From assembly GCF_027286305.1 (NCBI RefSeq), contig NZ_CP114599.1, positions 1,922,001 through 1,986,000 of the forward strand: a stretch of DNA of 64,000 nucleotides. Reading direction: 5' to 3'. The notes beneath the pieces are model-generated. The model had not been told where the DNA came from, ran no database searches, and saw only the letters and a list, made by a program, of their open reading frames with translations. This DNA is from Phenylobacterium sp. NIBR 498073 (GTDB taxonomy: Bacteria; Pseudomonadota; Alphaproteobacteria; Caulobacterales; Caulobacteraceae). Shown piece by piece: positions 1 to 9,824 of this stretch. How positions within the stretch are numbered: position 1 is the first letter of the stretch; every line of letters starts with the position of its first letter. The translations under genes were made by a program, and so were the position numbers.

Positions 1-1
1 C

Positions 2-955
<954 letters not shown>

Positions 956-978
956 TCAGAGAGTCGGAGGACAGCATC

Positions 979-2430
979 ATGGGTAAGGTCACCGGCTTTC
1001 TCGAGATCGAGCGCCAGGAACGGACTTACGAGGCGCCGCAGGAGCGCCTGAAGAACTGGAAGGAATTCGTCCACCCCATGCCGGCGGCGGACGTCTCCAA
1101 GCAGGCCGCGCGCTGCATGGATTGCGGGATTCCGTTCTGCCACCAGGGTTGCCCGGTCAACAATCAGATCCCGGACTTCAACAACCTAGTCTATCGCGAC
1201 CAATGGAAAACGGCGCTGGAGAACCTCCAGTCGACCAACAACTTCCCGGAGTTCACCGGACGTGTGTGCCCGGCGCCCTGCGAGGCGTCGTGCACCCTGA
1301 ACATCATCGACACTCCGGTCGCCATCAAGACGGTCGAGTGCGAGATCGTCGATCGCGGCTGGCAGGAAGGCTGGATCAAGCCGCAGATGTCGCCGCGCGG
1401 CACCGGCAAGCGCGTCGCCGTCGTCGGCTCGGGACCGGCGGGCCTGGCCTGCGCCCAGCAACTGGCCCGCGCCGGTCACGCCCCGACCGTGTTCGAAAAG
1501 AACGACCGGATCGGCGGCCTGCTGCGCTACGGCATCCCGGACTTCAAGATGGAGAAGCACCTCATCGACCGCCGCGTGGCGCAGATGGAAGGTGAGGGCG
1601 TGATCTTCCGGACCAACTTCGAGGTCGGCAAGACCGTCTCGGTCCAGCGCCTGCTCGACGACTATGACGTGCTGGTCATGGCCGGCGGCGCGGAAGATCC
1701 GCGCGACCTGCCGATCCCCGGCCGCGAACTGGCCGGCGTCCATTTCGCGATGGACTTCCTGACCCAGCAGAACAAGCGCAACGCCGGCGACGACGAGCTG
1801 CGCGCCGCCCCCACCGGCGGCATCTCGGCCACCGGCAAGCATGTCGTGGTCATCGGCGGCGGCGACACCGGCAGCGACTGCATCGGCACCTCGAACCGCC
1901 ATGGCGCGGTCCAGGTCACCCAGCTGGAAATCATGCCGCAGCCGCCGGTTCGCGAGAACAAGCAGCTGACCTGGCCCGACTGGCCGCTGAAGCTGCGCAC
2001 CTCGTCGAGCCACGAAGAGGGCTGCGAGCGCGACTTTGCGGTGTCGGCCAAGCGCTTCATCGGTTCGAATGGCAAGATCGAAGCGGTCGAGTGCGTCCGT
2101 GTCGAATGGGTCGCGGGGGCCGACGGTCGCCAGACCCTGCAGGAAATCGCCGGCAGCGAGTTCCTGATCAAGGCCGACCTGGTGCTGCTGGCCATGGGCT
2201 TCGTCGGCCCGCGCCACAACGAGTTCATCGCCCAGTCGGGCGCCGAGCTCGACCCGCGCGGCAACGTCAAGGCCCCGGTCAGCGACTACAAGACCACCTC
2301 GGCCAACATCTTCTCGTGCGGCGACATGCGTCGCGGCCAGTCGCTGGTGGTCTGGGCGATCCGCGAAGGGCGGCAGTGCGCCCAGGCGGTCGACGAGTAC
2401 CTGATGGGGACCAGCAAGCTTCCCCGCTGA
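979..2430 (+). CDS. gltD: Glutamate synthase small subunit
   Basis: A 483-residue protein of normal length for GltD. The N-terminal cysteine cluster ([14 protein letters not shown] near residues 47-60, then CPAPCEASC near 97-105) binds the [4Fe-4S] centres. Two dinucleotide-binding motifs follow: [12 protein letters not shown] for FAD and [15 protein letters not shown] for NADPH. The subunit passes electrons from NADPH to the large subunit for ammonia assimilation. A GGAGG ribosome binding site sits 8 bases before the ATG. It follows gltB directly and is followed by a double-hairpin repeat that may end the transcript. Confidence 0.97.
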   Translation: MGKVTGFLEIERQERTYEAPQERLKNWKEFVHPMPAADVSKQAARCMDCGIPFCHQGCPVNNQIPDFNNLVYRDQWKTALENLQSTNNFPEFTGRVCPAPCEASCTLNIIDTPVAIKTVECEIVDRGWQEGWIKPQMSPRGTGKRVAVVGSGPAGLACAQQLARAGHAPTVFEKNDRIGGLLRYGIPDFKMEKHLIDRRVAQMEGEGVIFRTNFEVGKTVSVQRLLDDYDVLVMAGGAEDPRDLPIPGRELAGVHFAMDFLTQQNKRNAGDDELRAAPTGGISATGKHVVVIGGGDTGSDCIGTSNRHGAVQVTQLEIMPQPPVRENKQLTWPDWPLKLRTSSSHEEGCERDFAVSAKRFIGSNGKIEAVECVRVEWVAGADGRQTLQEIAGSEFLIKADLVLLAMGFVGPRHNEFIAQSGAELDPRGNVKAPVSDYKTTSANIFSCGDMRRGQSLVVWAIREGRQCAQAVDEYLMGTSKLPR

Positions 2431-2465
2431 CGCTTAGGCGTTGAGGCCGGCGAGCGACGCGGCGG

Positions 2466-2580
2466 GAGCGTGACAGCTTCAAGTGGAAGCCGGTTGAAGC
2501 GACCGTCACGCTCTACTCTTTGAAGCTGGACCCTTTCATCCCGGTTCAGGTGATTTCACCTGAACCGGAAAGGGTCTAGG
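2466..2580. repeat. Bipartite double-hairpin intergenic repeat, copy 1
   Basis: Two consecutive hairpins lie between gltD and the amidohydrolase. Hairpin A has arms 2466-2474 (GAGCGTGAC) and 2505-2513, with a second inner pair 2476-2482/2494-2500. A short spacer follows, then hairpin B: GACCCTTTC at 2529-2537 pairs with 2568-2576 and CCGGTTCAGG at 2541-2550 pairs with 2559-2568. It ends in TCTAGG. Copies 2 and 3 (14694 and 26430) have the same architecture, the same GACCC...GGGTC outer pair in hairpin B and the same CTAGG end; hairpin A of this copy differs in sequence. It may act as transcript end of gltBD. Confidence 0.75.
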
Positions 2581-2588
2581 GCAGGGAC

Positions 2589-3938
2589 ATGATCCGTTCC
2601 TGCCTGACCGCGCTGGCCGCCGTCCTCGTCCTGTCGCCTGTCGCCGAGGCCCAAGAGCCGGCGGCCGAGGCCCAGACCGTTTATCGCAACTTCACGCTCA
2701 TCGACGGGACCGGCGCGCCGGCCCGCGCGGGCATGAACATCCTTGTCCGCGGGGAGCGGATCGAGCGGGTCTGGAAGGAGGGCGAGATCGCCTTCAAGCT
2801 GGCGCCGACCACCCGCGTCGTCGATATGAGCGGCAAGTACATGCTGCCGGGCCTCACCGACAGCCACCAGCACCTGGCCACGCCGCCGAACCGCCGCTTC
2901 GCCGAGGCCCAGCTCAAGCGCGACCTCTACAGCGGGATCACCTCGACCCGCGACATGGCCGACGACCTGCGCAACATCGCCGACCTGGCCCGCGCGGCGC
3001 GGATCGGCGAGATCCCTGCGCCGGACATCCACTACGCCGCCCTGATGGCGGGCCCCTCGTTCTTCGACGACCCGCGCGTCGGCGCCGCCTCGCTGGGCGC
3101 GGTGGGCGGCCAGGTTCCCTGGATGCGGGCGATCGGCCCGGACACCGATATCCGTCAGGCGGTGGCCGAGGCCAAGGGGACCAGCGCCACGGCGATCAAG
3201 ATCTACGCGAACCTGCCGGGCGACGAGGTCGCGCGCATCACCGCCGAGGCCCATCGCCAGGGGCTGCAGGTCTGGACGCACGGCGCGGTCTTCCCGGCCA
3301 CGCCGGCCCAGGTCCTGGCCGCGCGGCCCGACAGCGTCAGCCACGTCTGCATGCTGGCCTATCAGGTCTCAGACCAGATCCCGACCGGCTATCACCGCCG
3401 CGCCGCCGTGCAGGAGGAGAAGTTCGTCGGCGGCGTGAACCCGCAGATCGCCCCGCTGCTGGCCACGATGCGCCAGGGCGGGGTCGTTCTCGACGCTACG
3501 GTCCGCATCTACGAGGCGATGAAGACCCGGCCCAGCAAGCCCTATTGCTCGGTCGAACTCGCCGCGCAGCTGACCGCACAGGCCCTGAAGGCTGGCGTGA
3601 CGATCTCGGCCGGCACCGATGGCTTCTCCAATCCGGTGGCCGCCTATCCGGCGCTCTACGAGGAGCTCGAGCTTCTGGTCGACAAGTCCGGCTTCTCGCC
3701 GATGCAGGCGATCGTCGCGGCGACCCGCAACGGCGCGCTGGCGGTCAGCAAGAGCCCGGACTTCGGGACCATCGAGGCGGGCAAGCTCGCCAATCTGGTG
3801 TTCACCGGTCAGGACCCGAGCCGGGATATCCGCGCCCTGCGCACCATCACCCTGACCGTCAAGCGCGGGAAGGACTATCCCCGCGCCGACTTCGACCCGG
3901 CCGCGGACGTCGCCGCCCGCGCCATGGTCGACGACTGA
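2589..3938 (+). CDS. Secreted metal-dependent amidohydrolase
   Basis: A 449-residue amidohydrolase-superfamily protein. The start MIRSCLTALAAVLVLSPVAEAQ is a signal peptide, so the enzyme is probably periplasmic. Superfamily residues are visible: the first-strand HxH motif (GLTDSHQHLA, about residue 92), a candidate metal-bridging lysine (AIKIYANLP), a histidine in WTHGAVFPA, a second in DSVSHVCML, and a late aspartate in AGTDGFSNP. A beta-sandwich C-terminus (IEAGKLANLVFTG) is typical of imidazolonepropionase-like or prolidase-like members. The substrate cannot be read from sequence. It starts 8 bases after the double-hairpin repeat and overlaps no other gene; the pit gene converges on it. 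Confidence 0.85.
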   Translation: MIRSCLTALAAVLVLSPVAEAQEPAAEAQTVYRNFTLIDGTGAPARAGMNILVRGERIERVWKEGEIAFKLAPTTRVVDMSGKYMLPGLTDSHQHLATPPNRRFAEAQLKRDLYSGITSTRDMADDLRNIADLARAARIGEIPAPDIHYAALMAGPSFFDDPRVGAASLGAVGGQVPWMRAIGPDTDIRQAVAEAKGTSATAIKIYANLPGDEVARITAEAHRQGLQVWTHGAVFPATPAQVLAARPDSVSHVCMLAYQVSDQIPTGYHRRAAVQEEKFVGGVNPQIAPLLATMRQGGVVLDATVRIYEAMKTRPSKPYCSVELAAQLTAQALKAGVTISAGTDGFSNPVAAYPALYEELELLVDKSGFSPMQAIVAATRNGALAVSKSPDFGTIEAGKLANLVFTGQDPSRDIRALRTITLTVKRGKDYPRADFDPAADVAARAMVDD

Positions 3939-3944
3939 CCTCCG

Positions 3945-4961
3945 TCAGCCCATGAACCGCCCGGCCGCCCAGTAGGTCAGGGCGCCGATGATCGCCGCGG
4001 CCGGCAGGGTCACGACCCAGGCCGTGACGATCTCCTTGGCCACGCCCCAGCGCACAGCCGAGACCCGCTTGGCCGCGCCGACGCCGACGATGGCGCCGGT
4101 GATGGTGTGGGTGGTCGAGACCGGCACGCCCAGGCTGGTGGCGGCGAACAGGGTGATCGCCCCGCCGGTCTCGGCGCAGAAGCCCTGCATGGGGGTCAGG
4201 CGGGTGATCCGCGAACCCATGGTATGGACGATCCGCCAGCCGCCGAACAGCGTGCCCAGGCCCATGGCCGCCTGGCAGGACAGCACCACCCACAGCGGTA
4301 CGTGGAACTCGCCGCTCGACGGACCCATGCCGTGCGCGATCAGCAGGGCGGCGATGATGCCCATGGTCTTCTGGGCGTCGTTGCCGCCGTGGCCCAGCGA
4401 ATAGAGCGAGGCCGAGACGAACTGCAGTTTTCGGAACACCCCGTCGACCGCGAACGGCGTCAGCCGCACGAACAGCCATGAGACGATCAACACCAGGAAC
4501 AGCGCGAGGATGAAGCCCGTCGCCGGCGACAGCACGATGGCGAACAGGGTCTTGGAGAGGCCGCCCCACATGACGGCGCCCATCCCGGCCTTGGCGATGC
4601 CCGCGCCGACCAGCCCGCCGATCAGCGCGTGCGAAGACGAGGAGGGGATCGCCGCCCACCAGGTCAGCAGATTCCAGCCGATCGCCCCGATCAGGGCCGA
4701 GAAGATCAGCCCGTCGCTGATCAGCTCGGGCATGACCAGGCCCGCGCCGACCGTCTTGGCCACGTGCAGGCCGAAGAACAGGAAGGCGATGAAGTTGAAG
4801 AACGCCGCCCAGGCGACGGCGATGAAGGGCGGCAGCACCCGCGTCGCCACGATGGTGGCGATCGAGTTGGCCGCATCGTGCAGCCCGTTCAGGAAGTCGA
4901 AGGCCAACGCCACGAAGATCAGGAAGATCAGCAGCGGGCCGTAGCCGGCGAGGAGTTCCAC
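3945..4961 (-). CDS. pit: Inorganic phosphate transporter, Pit family
   Basis: A 338-residue polytopic inner-membrane protein of the PiT/PHO-4 family, which moves metal-phosphate complexes with protons. The duplicated family signatures are clear: GLHDAANSIATIV near the N-terminus and GHGGNDAQKTMG in the second half, together with SSSSHALIGG and PVSTTHTITGAIVG. Length is typical of the shorter alphaproteobacterial PitA proteins. It is the second gene of a minus-strand pair with the DUF47 gene, 5 bases downstream of it, a standard arrangement in which the DUF47 protein modulates the transporter. Confidence 0.95.
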   Translation of the reverse strand: MELLAGYGPLLIFLIFVALAFDFLNGLHDAANSIATIVATRVLPPFIAVAWAAFFNFIAFLFFGLHVAKTVGAGLVMPELISDGLIFSALIGAIGWNLLTWWAAIPSSSSHALIGGLVGAGIAKAGMGAVMWGGLSKTLFAIVLSPATGFILALFLVLIVSWLFVRLTPFAVDGVFRKLQFVSASLYSLGHGGNDAQKTMGIIAALLIAHGMGPSSGEFHVPLWVVLSCQAAMGLGTLFGGWRIVHTMGSRITRLTPMQGFCAETGGAITLFAATSLGVPVSTTHTITGAIVGVGAAKRVSAVRWGVAKEIVTAWVVTLPAAAIIGALTYWAAGRFMG

Positions 4962-4966
4962 GTGGG

Positions 4967-5611
4967 CTAGACCTGCTCGATCACGATGCCGCTGATGCAG
5001 TTCGCCACGTCTTCGAACCGGTCCATGACCTTTTCCAGGTGGCTGTAGACGTCGACGCCGACGACGAACGCCATCGGGTCGTCATGCCGGTGCGCCAGGA
5101 ACAACGCCTTGCGGCCGGCGTCGTAGATCGCGTCCGAGCGGTCTTCGATGTGGGTGATCTGCTCGGTCAGCTGGCTGAGCCGGGTCACGTTCTGGCGCAT
5201 GTTGCTCAGCAGGCCGACCGCCTCGCGGGTCAGCACCGCGGCCTCGACGATGATGTCGGCCATTTCCCGCATCGAATCTTCGAATTCGCGAAGTTCGAAC
5301 AGGCTGACGACCTTCACCGTCTTGTGCATCTGGTCGATCGCATCGTCGAGCGAGGTGATCAGCTCCTGGATGTCGCTGCGGTCGAACGGGGTGATGAACG
5401 AGCGGCGCACGTTCAGCAGCACCTCGCGGGTGATCGCGTCGGCTGCATCCTCGTGCGCCACGACGCGGGCGCAGGCCTCGGCGACGTCGTCGCCGCCCTG
5501 CAGGACCTCGCGCAATGCGGTAGCGCCCTCCACCAGCTTCTCGGCGTGGGCGCTGAAGAGGTCGAAGAATTTCAATTCCTTAGGCATCAGCGCCTGGAAC
5601 CAGGTGAGCAT
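4967..5611 (-). CDS. DUF47 (PhoU-like) Pit accessory protein
   Basis: An all-helical protein of 214 residues belonging to the DUF47/TIGR00153 group distantly related to PhoU. The sequence begins MLTWFQALMPKELKFFDLF, the usual start of this family, preceded by GGACGG; the frame remains open to an ATG at 5632, which would add seven residues. Helical segments rich in Asp/Glu and His (ITSLDDAIDQMHK, ITHIEDRSDAIYDAG) are likely metal-binding bundles. The gene lies immediately upstream of pit on the same strand, so it presumably regulates phosphate uptake through Pit. The exact mechanism is not known for this family. Confidence 0.9.
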   Translation of the reverse strand: MLTWFQALMPKELKFFDLFSAHAEKLVEGATALREVLQGGDDVAEACARVVAHEDAADAITREVLLNVRRSFITPFDRSDIQELITSLDDAIDQMHKTVKVVSLFELREFEDSMREMADIIVEAAVLTREAVGLLSNMRQNVTRLSQLTEQITHIEDRSDAIYDAGRKALFLAHRHDDPMAFVVGVDVYSHLEKVMDRFEDVANCISGIVIEQV

Positions 5612-5668
5612 CGTTCCGTCCGTGTCCTTCATGTCGCGACCGCGGCGGCGCGATGATTCTGCGCGCTC

Positions 5669-7414
5669 TTAGCCGCTTCCTGGCTCGGACAGAAGACCTC
5701 CAGCGCCCGCGACCGATGCGCGCGGTGAGGCCAAGAGCCCCGTTTGACGGGTGTAAACAGTCACCTTGGGGCCGCCGAACGCGACCCGCCAGTCGGCGCC
5801 AGGCGCCTGCGATCCGATGGCGACGACGGTGTCGATTTCGACCAGCCGCGCGGGCTCCGGGGCGGTCAGGATGGTGATCGGCCGCGCACGGAGGCGCAGA
5901 TAGGCCAGGCGGGCCTGGATCGGGTCCTGGGCGATGATCGCGACCCCGCCGGGGCGCTGTTCTATGATCGCCGCGGCCGTGGTCAGGTCCTGGCTCAGCG
6001 CGTTGCGGTCGGTGGCGTTGGTCCGCTCCCATCGCACGTCGAGCGCGGTCGACAGCACGGCCAGCGCCGCGAAGGCCGCCAGCCAGATGTTCATCACCGG
6101 CCAACTGCGCAGGGCGGTCGCCGCGCCGGCCGCGACGATGATCGCCGCCGCCAGCCCGGCGGCCCAGGGCTGTTCGAGCGAAAAGGCGCTGAGCGCGGCC
6201 GCGTCCCAGGCGCGCGGGGTGATCCCGCCGAGCAGGCAGGCCGCCAGCCCGGCCAAGCCGACGACCGCCGCCAGGCCCATCGCCATCCGCCACCAGCGTC
6301 CGCCGGCGCGGTCGAACTCGCCGATGAACGGGGCTGCGGCGATCCAAAGCAAGGGAATCAGCGCCTCGAACTGTCGGCCCCAGATACGGCTGGGATTGGC
6401 GGCCTCGCCCGTGGAGAGCGCCGCCGTCACGGCCAGGGTGCTCGCCAGGCTGAACAGCACCAGCAGGAAAGTCGTCTCGTGCGGGGCGAGGAAGAAACGC
6501 CCACGTCCTCGATGCCAGCGCCAGCGCATCTCGATCCGCAGCAGCCCGGTCAGCGCCGGAATCGCCGCCAGCATCACGCAGGCCGAGGCCATCGCCACCA
6601 GTCCGCGCGCGCCGGAGACCCAGCCATGCGGCGTCACCGCGCCGGCCAGCAGGGTGTCGTAGCGATGCTCCAGATAGAAGCTGAACGGCGCGCTCGCGGC
6701 CTGGTTGGTCGCCAGTTGCAGCAGGTTGACGCTGGCCAGGAAGGCGGCGGCCAGCACCGCCACGCGCCCGAAGAAGATGCGCAGGTCGCGCCGGCCGAGC
6801 AGGAGGTCCGCCACCGCCAGCAGCAGGAACGCGACGCCCACCGCTGGGCCCTGCGGCTTCAACATGGTGAGCGCGCCGACCAGGGCGCCCGCCAGGGCCG
6901 CATGGGCGATCGGTCGCGGCCCATAGAGCCGTGCGGTGGCCAGCACTGCCGCGCCGAGCAACAGGACATACCACCCCTCGGGCAGGGCCGCGGCGGCGAA
7001 GCGGTAGTAGGGATAGGCGAGGGCCAGCAGCGCCGCGCCGATCCAGGTCTCCCGGTCCAGGCTGACGCGCACGCTGGCCAGCGTCAGGGCCAGGCCGCCG
7101 AAATAGGCCGTGGCCCCCAGGACCCTCAGCCAGGGCGCCAGGTTCTGCGTCACATAGGTCAGCGCCCGGATCAGCAGGCCGAACAAAGCGTCGCCCATCG
7201 GCTGGGCGTGCGGCAGCAGGTCGGGCCGCGCCGCCAAGGTCTTGCCGTAGAGCGCGTAGACCAGGTGCGAGCTTTCGGCCCCGGCATACAGGGGCAGGTC
7301 CAGAAAGACGCGGTCGGCGTAAATCAGCGCCGCCGCCGCCGCCGCCACTGCCAACAGGCCGTAGGCCGCTCGTGCGCGCAACCTTGCCGGCTGACCTGCA
7401 TCCCCCCGATTCAT
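5669..7414 (-). CDS. Polytopic membrane protein, possibly GT-C-type glycosyltransferase
   Basis: A 581-residue protein with roughly ten or more hydrophobic segments in the first 470 residues and a soluble C-terminal domain (TTAAAIIEQRPGGVAIIAQD onward). The layout, including a periplasmic loop after the first helix (YAGAESSHLVYALYGK) and a C-terminal soluble part, resembles ArnT/PMT-like membrane glycosyltransferases, but I do not see a decisive catalytic motif, so the function is open. The ATG at 7414 is chosen over one at 7450 because it follows GAAGG and precedes a sensible first membrane helix. The neighbouring amidohydrolase is divergent. Confidence 0.6.
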   Translation of the reverse strand: MNRGDAGQPARLRARAAYGLLAVAAAAAALIYADRVFLDLPLYAGAESSHLVYALYGKTLAARPDLLPHAQPMGDALFGLLIRALTYVTQNLAPWLRVLGATAYFGGLALTLASVRVSLDRETWIGAALLALAYPYYRFAAAALPEGWYVLLLGAAVLATARLYGPRPIAHAALAGALVGALTMLKPQGPAVGVAFLLLAVADLLLGRRDLRIFFGRVAVLAAAFLASVNLLQLATNQAASAPFSFYLEHRYDTLLAGAVTPHGWVSGARGLVAMASACVMLAAIPALTGLLRIEMRWRWHRGRGRFFLAPHETTFLLVLFSLASTLAVTAALSTGEAANPSRIWGRQFEALIPLLWIAAAPFIGEFDRAGGRWWRMAMGLAAVVGLAGLAACLLGGITPRAWDAAALSAFSLEQPWAAGLAAAIIVAAGAATALRSWPVMNIWLAAFAALAVLSTALDVRWERTNATDRNALSQDLTTAAAIIEQRPGGVAIIAQDPIQARLAYLRLRARPITILTAPEPARLVEIDTVVAIGSQAPGADWRVAFGGPKVTVYTRQTGLLASPRASVAGAGGLLSEPGSG

Positions 7415-7522
7415 GCCTTCACTGTGGCCGCATCCGCGGCAGGTGGCCATAGCGTGCGAAGGCGTTTGCGTGCGGCGGTGGAACGTCGATCAATGGACCC
7501 AGTGATTCACGGCGGGGGAAGC

Positions 7523-9166
7523 ATGCGCGCGGTTCTGCACACTCTGGTCCTGACGGCGGGCCTCGCCCTGGCGGCGCCGGCTGCGGCGCAGGACCTTTTG
7601 ATTCACGGCGGCCCGATCTACACCGGCGACGCCGTCGTGCAGGCCCTGGCGGTCAAGGACGGCAAGGTCGCCTATGCCGGCCAGCTCGACAGCGCGCGGG
7701 CGGCCGCGCCGGGCGCCCGCGATATCGACCTGAAGGGAGCGGCCGCCTATCCAGGCTTCGTCGACTCCCACGCCCATCTGGCCGGGATTGGCTTCCGGGA
7801 GATGACCCTGAACCTGGAGGGGACGGACTCGGTCGAGGCCCTGGTCGCATGCCTGAAGGCGTGGGCGGCCGCCAATCCGGGCGGCGAGGTGATTTCCGGC
7901 GCCGGCTGGATCGAGACCCATTGGCCGGAAAAACGCTTCCCGACCCGCGCCGACCTCGACCGCGCCGCGCCCGACCGGCCGGTGGTGCTCAGCCGCGCCG
8001 ATGGCCATGCGGTGGTCGTCAATTCGGCGATGCTCAAGCTGGCCGGCATCACCGCCCAGACCGCCGCGCCGGCCGGCGGCCAGATCTTGAAGGACGCCAA
8101 GGGCGAGCCGGACGGGATGCTGATCGACAACGCCATGGGCCTGGTCCGCGCCAAGGTCCCGCCGCCGAGCCCCGCGGCCCAGGCCGAGGCGGTCCGCCGG
8201 GGCGCGCGGCTCTACGCCTCGCGGGGCTGGACCGGCCTGCACGACATGAGCGTCTCGACCCAGGAGGTGGCCATTCAGCAGGCGCTCGCCGCCAAGGGCG
8301 AGCTGCCGATCCGCATCGACAACTACATGTCGCAAGCCGACTCCGGGCCGGTTCTGGCCCAAGGGCCGTCCCAGGATCCGACCGGCCTGGTGCGCGTGCG
8401 CGGCGTGAAGCTGTTCATGGACGGCGCGCTCGGCTCGCGCGGGGCGGCGTTGCTCGCGCCCTATGCCGACGCCGAGGGGACCGGGCTCATCGTCACGCCC
8501 CGCGAGACCATCGACGCCATCCTCGCCAAGGCGCGCAAGTCCGGCGCCCAGATGGCTGTCCACGCCATCGGCGACCGCGGCAACCGGGTGATCCTCGACG
8601 CCTATCAGCAGGCCTTCGCCGGCGACCTGGCCGGGCTCAAGGCGGCCCGCTGGCGGGTCGAGCACGCCCAGGTCCTGGCCCCCGACGACCTGCCGCGCTT
8701 TGCGGCGCTGGGCGTCGTCGCTTCGATGCAGCCGTCCCACGTCATCGGCGACCTCTATTTCGCCCCCGCGCGCCTGGGCCCGGAGCGGCTCAAGGGCGCC
8801 TACGCCTGGGAAAGTCTGTTGAAGTCTGGCGCAGCCGTCGCCGGCGGCTCCGACGCGCCGGTCGAAAAGGGCGATCCGCTGGTCGAGTTCTACGCCGCCG
8901 CCTATCGCCACGACCTCAAGGGCTTCGCCGGTCCCGACTGGCGCCTGGAGGAGGCGGTGACCCGCGCCCAGGCGCTCGCCATGCTGACCCGCGGCTCGGC
9001 CTACGCCGTCTTCCGCGAGAACGATCTCGGCAGCCTCGCGGTCGGCCGCGACGCCGACATCTCGGTGTTCTCGGTCGACCTGATGACCGCCCCCTTCGCC
9101 GACATCGCCAAGGCCCACGCGGTCATGACCATCGTCGGCGGCAAGGTGGTCTACGAGGCCCCTTAG
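7523..9166 (+). CDS. Secreted amidohydrolase, YtcJ-like
   Basis: A 547-residue amidohydrolase of the YtcJ/DUF-amidohydrolase_3 type. The signal peptide MRAVLHTLVLTAGLALAAPA ends in AAAQ. Family landmarks: PGFVDSHAHLAGIG (metal-binding HxH), AVHAIGDRGNRVILDAY, RVEHAQVLAPDDL, SMQPSHVIGD and AGGSDAPVEKGDPL. Such enzymes hydrolyse amide or cyclic amide bonds; the substrate is unknown. ATG 7523 follows GGGGGAAG; the frame stays open far upstream but only this start gives an export signal. Its TAG overlaps the stop codon of the convergent tetR gene by four bases. Confidence 0.88.
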   Translation: MRAVLHTLVLTAGLALAAPAAAQDLLIHGGPIYTGDAVVQALAVKDGKVAYAGQLDSARAAAPGARDIDLKGAAAYPGFVDSHAHLAGIGFREMTLNLEGTDSVEALVACLKAWAAANPGGEVISGAGWIETHWPEKRFPTRADLDRAAPDRPVVLSRADGHAVVVNSAMLKLAGITAQTAAPAGGQILKDAKGEPDGMLIDNAMGLVRAKVPPPSPAAQAEAVRRGARLYASRGWTGLHDMSVSTQEVAIQQALAAKGELPIRIDNYMSQADSGPVLAQGPSQDPTGLVRVRGVKLFMDGALGSRGAALLAPYADAEGTGLIVTPRETIDAILAKARKSGAQMAVHAIGDRGNRVILDAYQQAFAGDLAGLKAARWRVEHAQVLAPDDLPRFAALGVVASMQPSHVIGDLYFAPARLGPERLKGAYAWESLLKSGAAVAGGSDAPVEKGDPLVEFYAAAYRHDLKGFAGPDWRLEEAVTRAQALAMLTRGSAYAVFRENDLGSLAVGRDADISVFSVDLMTAPFADIAKAHAVMTIVGGKVVYEAP

Positions 9167-9756
9167 GTGAGATAGGCGTCGATCAGCTTGGCTGCGGCGC
9201 GGGCGACCTCGGCGGTGGGGCGGTCCTTGTCGAACAGCTGGCTGGTCAGGAACGCGCCTTCGATGAGCAGCAGCAGCGCGTCGGCCAGGCCGTTGGCGTC
9301 CTCGGCGCCCATTTCCGTCGCCATGCCCCGCAGCCGCTTGCGCAGGTCGGCCTTGTGCTCTTGGGCGGTGACGCGGGCCAGATGGCCGCGCTCGGGGTAC
9401 TCCACCGCTGCGTTGCTGAGCGGGCAGCCGCGGTAGTCGTCCTGCACCGCCCGCTGCGCCAAGCCCTCCAGATAGGCCAGCACCTGGGCGCGGGGATCGC
9501 CCGGATGCTCGGCCACGGCGGCGTCGAACCGGCTCCAGAAGGTGGCGGCGCCTTCGCGCAGCACCGCGGCGGCCAGCTCGTCCTTAGATTTGTAGGTGCG
9601 ATAAAGGCTGGGCTTGGTCGCCCCGGCCTTGGCGACGATCTCGTCGACCCCGACCGCGCGGATGCCGTCTCGATAAAACAGCTCCTTGGCCGTCTCGCGG
9701 ATCTTGTCGGCGGCGCGCAGGGGAGGGGCGGTGTCGGGTTTCTTCGGCTCGATCAT
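9163..9756 (-). CDS. TetR family transcriptional repressor
   Basis: A 197-residue one-component regulator. The N-terminal helix-turn-helix is clear (AKELFYRDGIRAVGVDEIVAK, then AGATKPSLYRTYKSKDEL, residues about 24-62), followed by a helical ligand-binding domain with a cysteine in YRGCPLSNAAVEYPE. It is divergent from the MFS transporter gene at 9825, the classic layout in which the repressor controls the efflux or uptake gene and itself. Two operator-like sites lie in the 68-base gap. The ligand is unknown. Confidence 0.92.
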   Translation of the reverse strand: MIEPKKPDTAPPLRAADKIRETAKELFYRDGIRAVGVDEIVAKAGATKPSLYRTYKSKDELAAAVLREGAATFWSRFDAAVAEHPGDPRAQVLAYLEGLAQRAVQDDYRGCPLSNAAVEYPERGHLARVTAQEHKADLRKRLRGMATEMGAEDANGLADALLLLIEGAFLTSQLFDKDRPTAEVARAAAKLIDAYLT

Positions 9757-9774
9757 GAAAGTCGGCTTGACGAT

Positions 9775-9824
9775 GTAACTGACCGGTACGTATTCATCGG
9801 CGGTGAAACTTACAGGTCAGTAAC
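9775..9824. promoter_or_regulatory. Paired operator-like sites between tetR and MFS genes
   Basis: Two 16-base sites face each other: 9775-9790 (GTAACTGACCGGTACG) and 9809-9824 (CTTACAGGTCAGTAAC). The reverse complement of the first matches the second at 13 of 16 positions. The second contains TTAC-6-GTAA, a common dyad shape for TetR proteins. The second site ends exactly at the ATG of the MFS gene, so binding would block its transcription or ribosome entry; the first lies near the tetR start. Assignment to the adjacent TetR is inference. Confidence 0.6.

Noticed and set aside
5744-7490. Long plus-strand frame joined to the amidohydrolase at 7523
   Set aside because: It is antisense to the membrane protein gene and gives a low-complexity Gln/Arg/Gly-rich sequence without domains; the amidohydrolase signal peptide begins at 7523.
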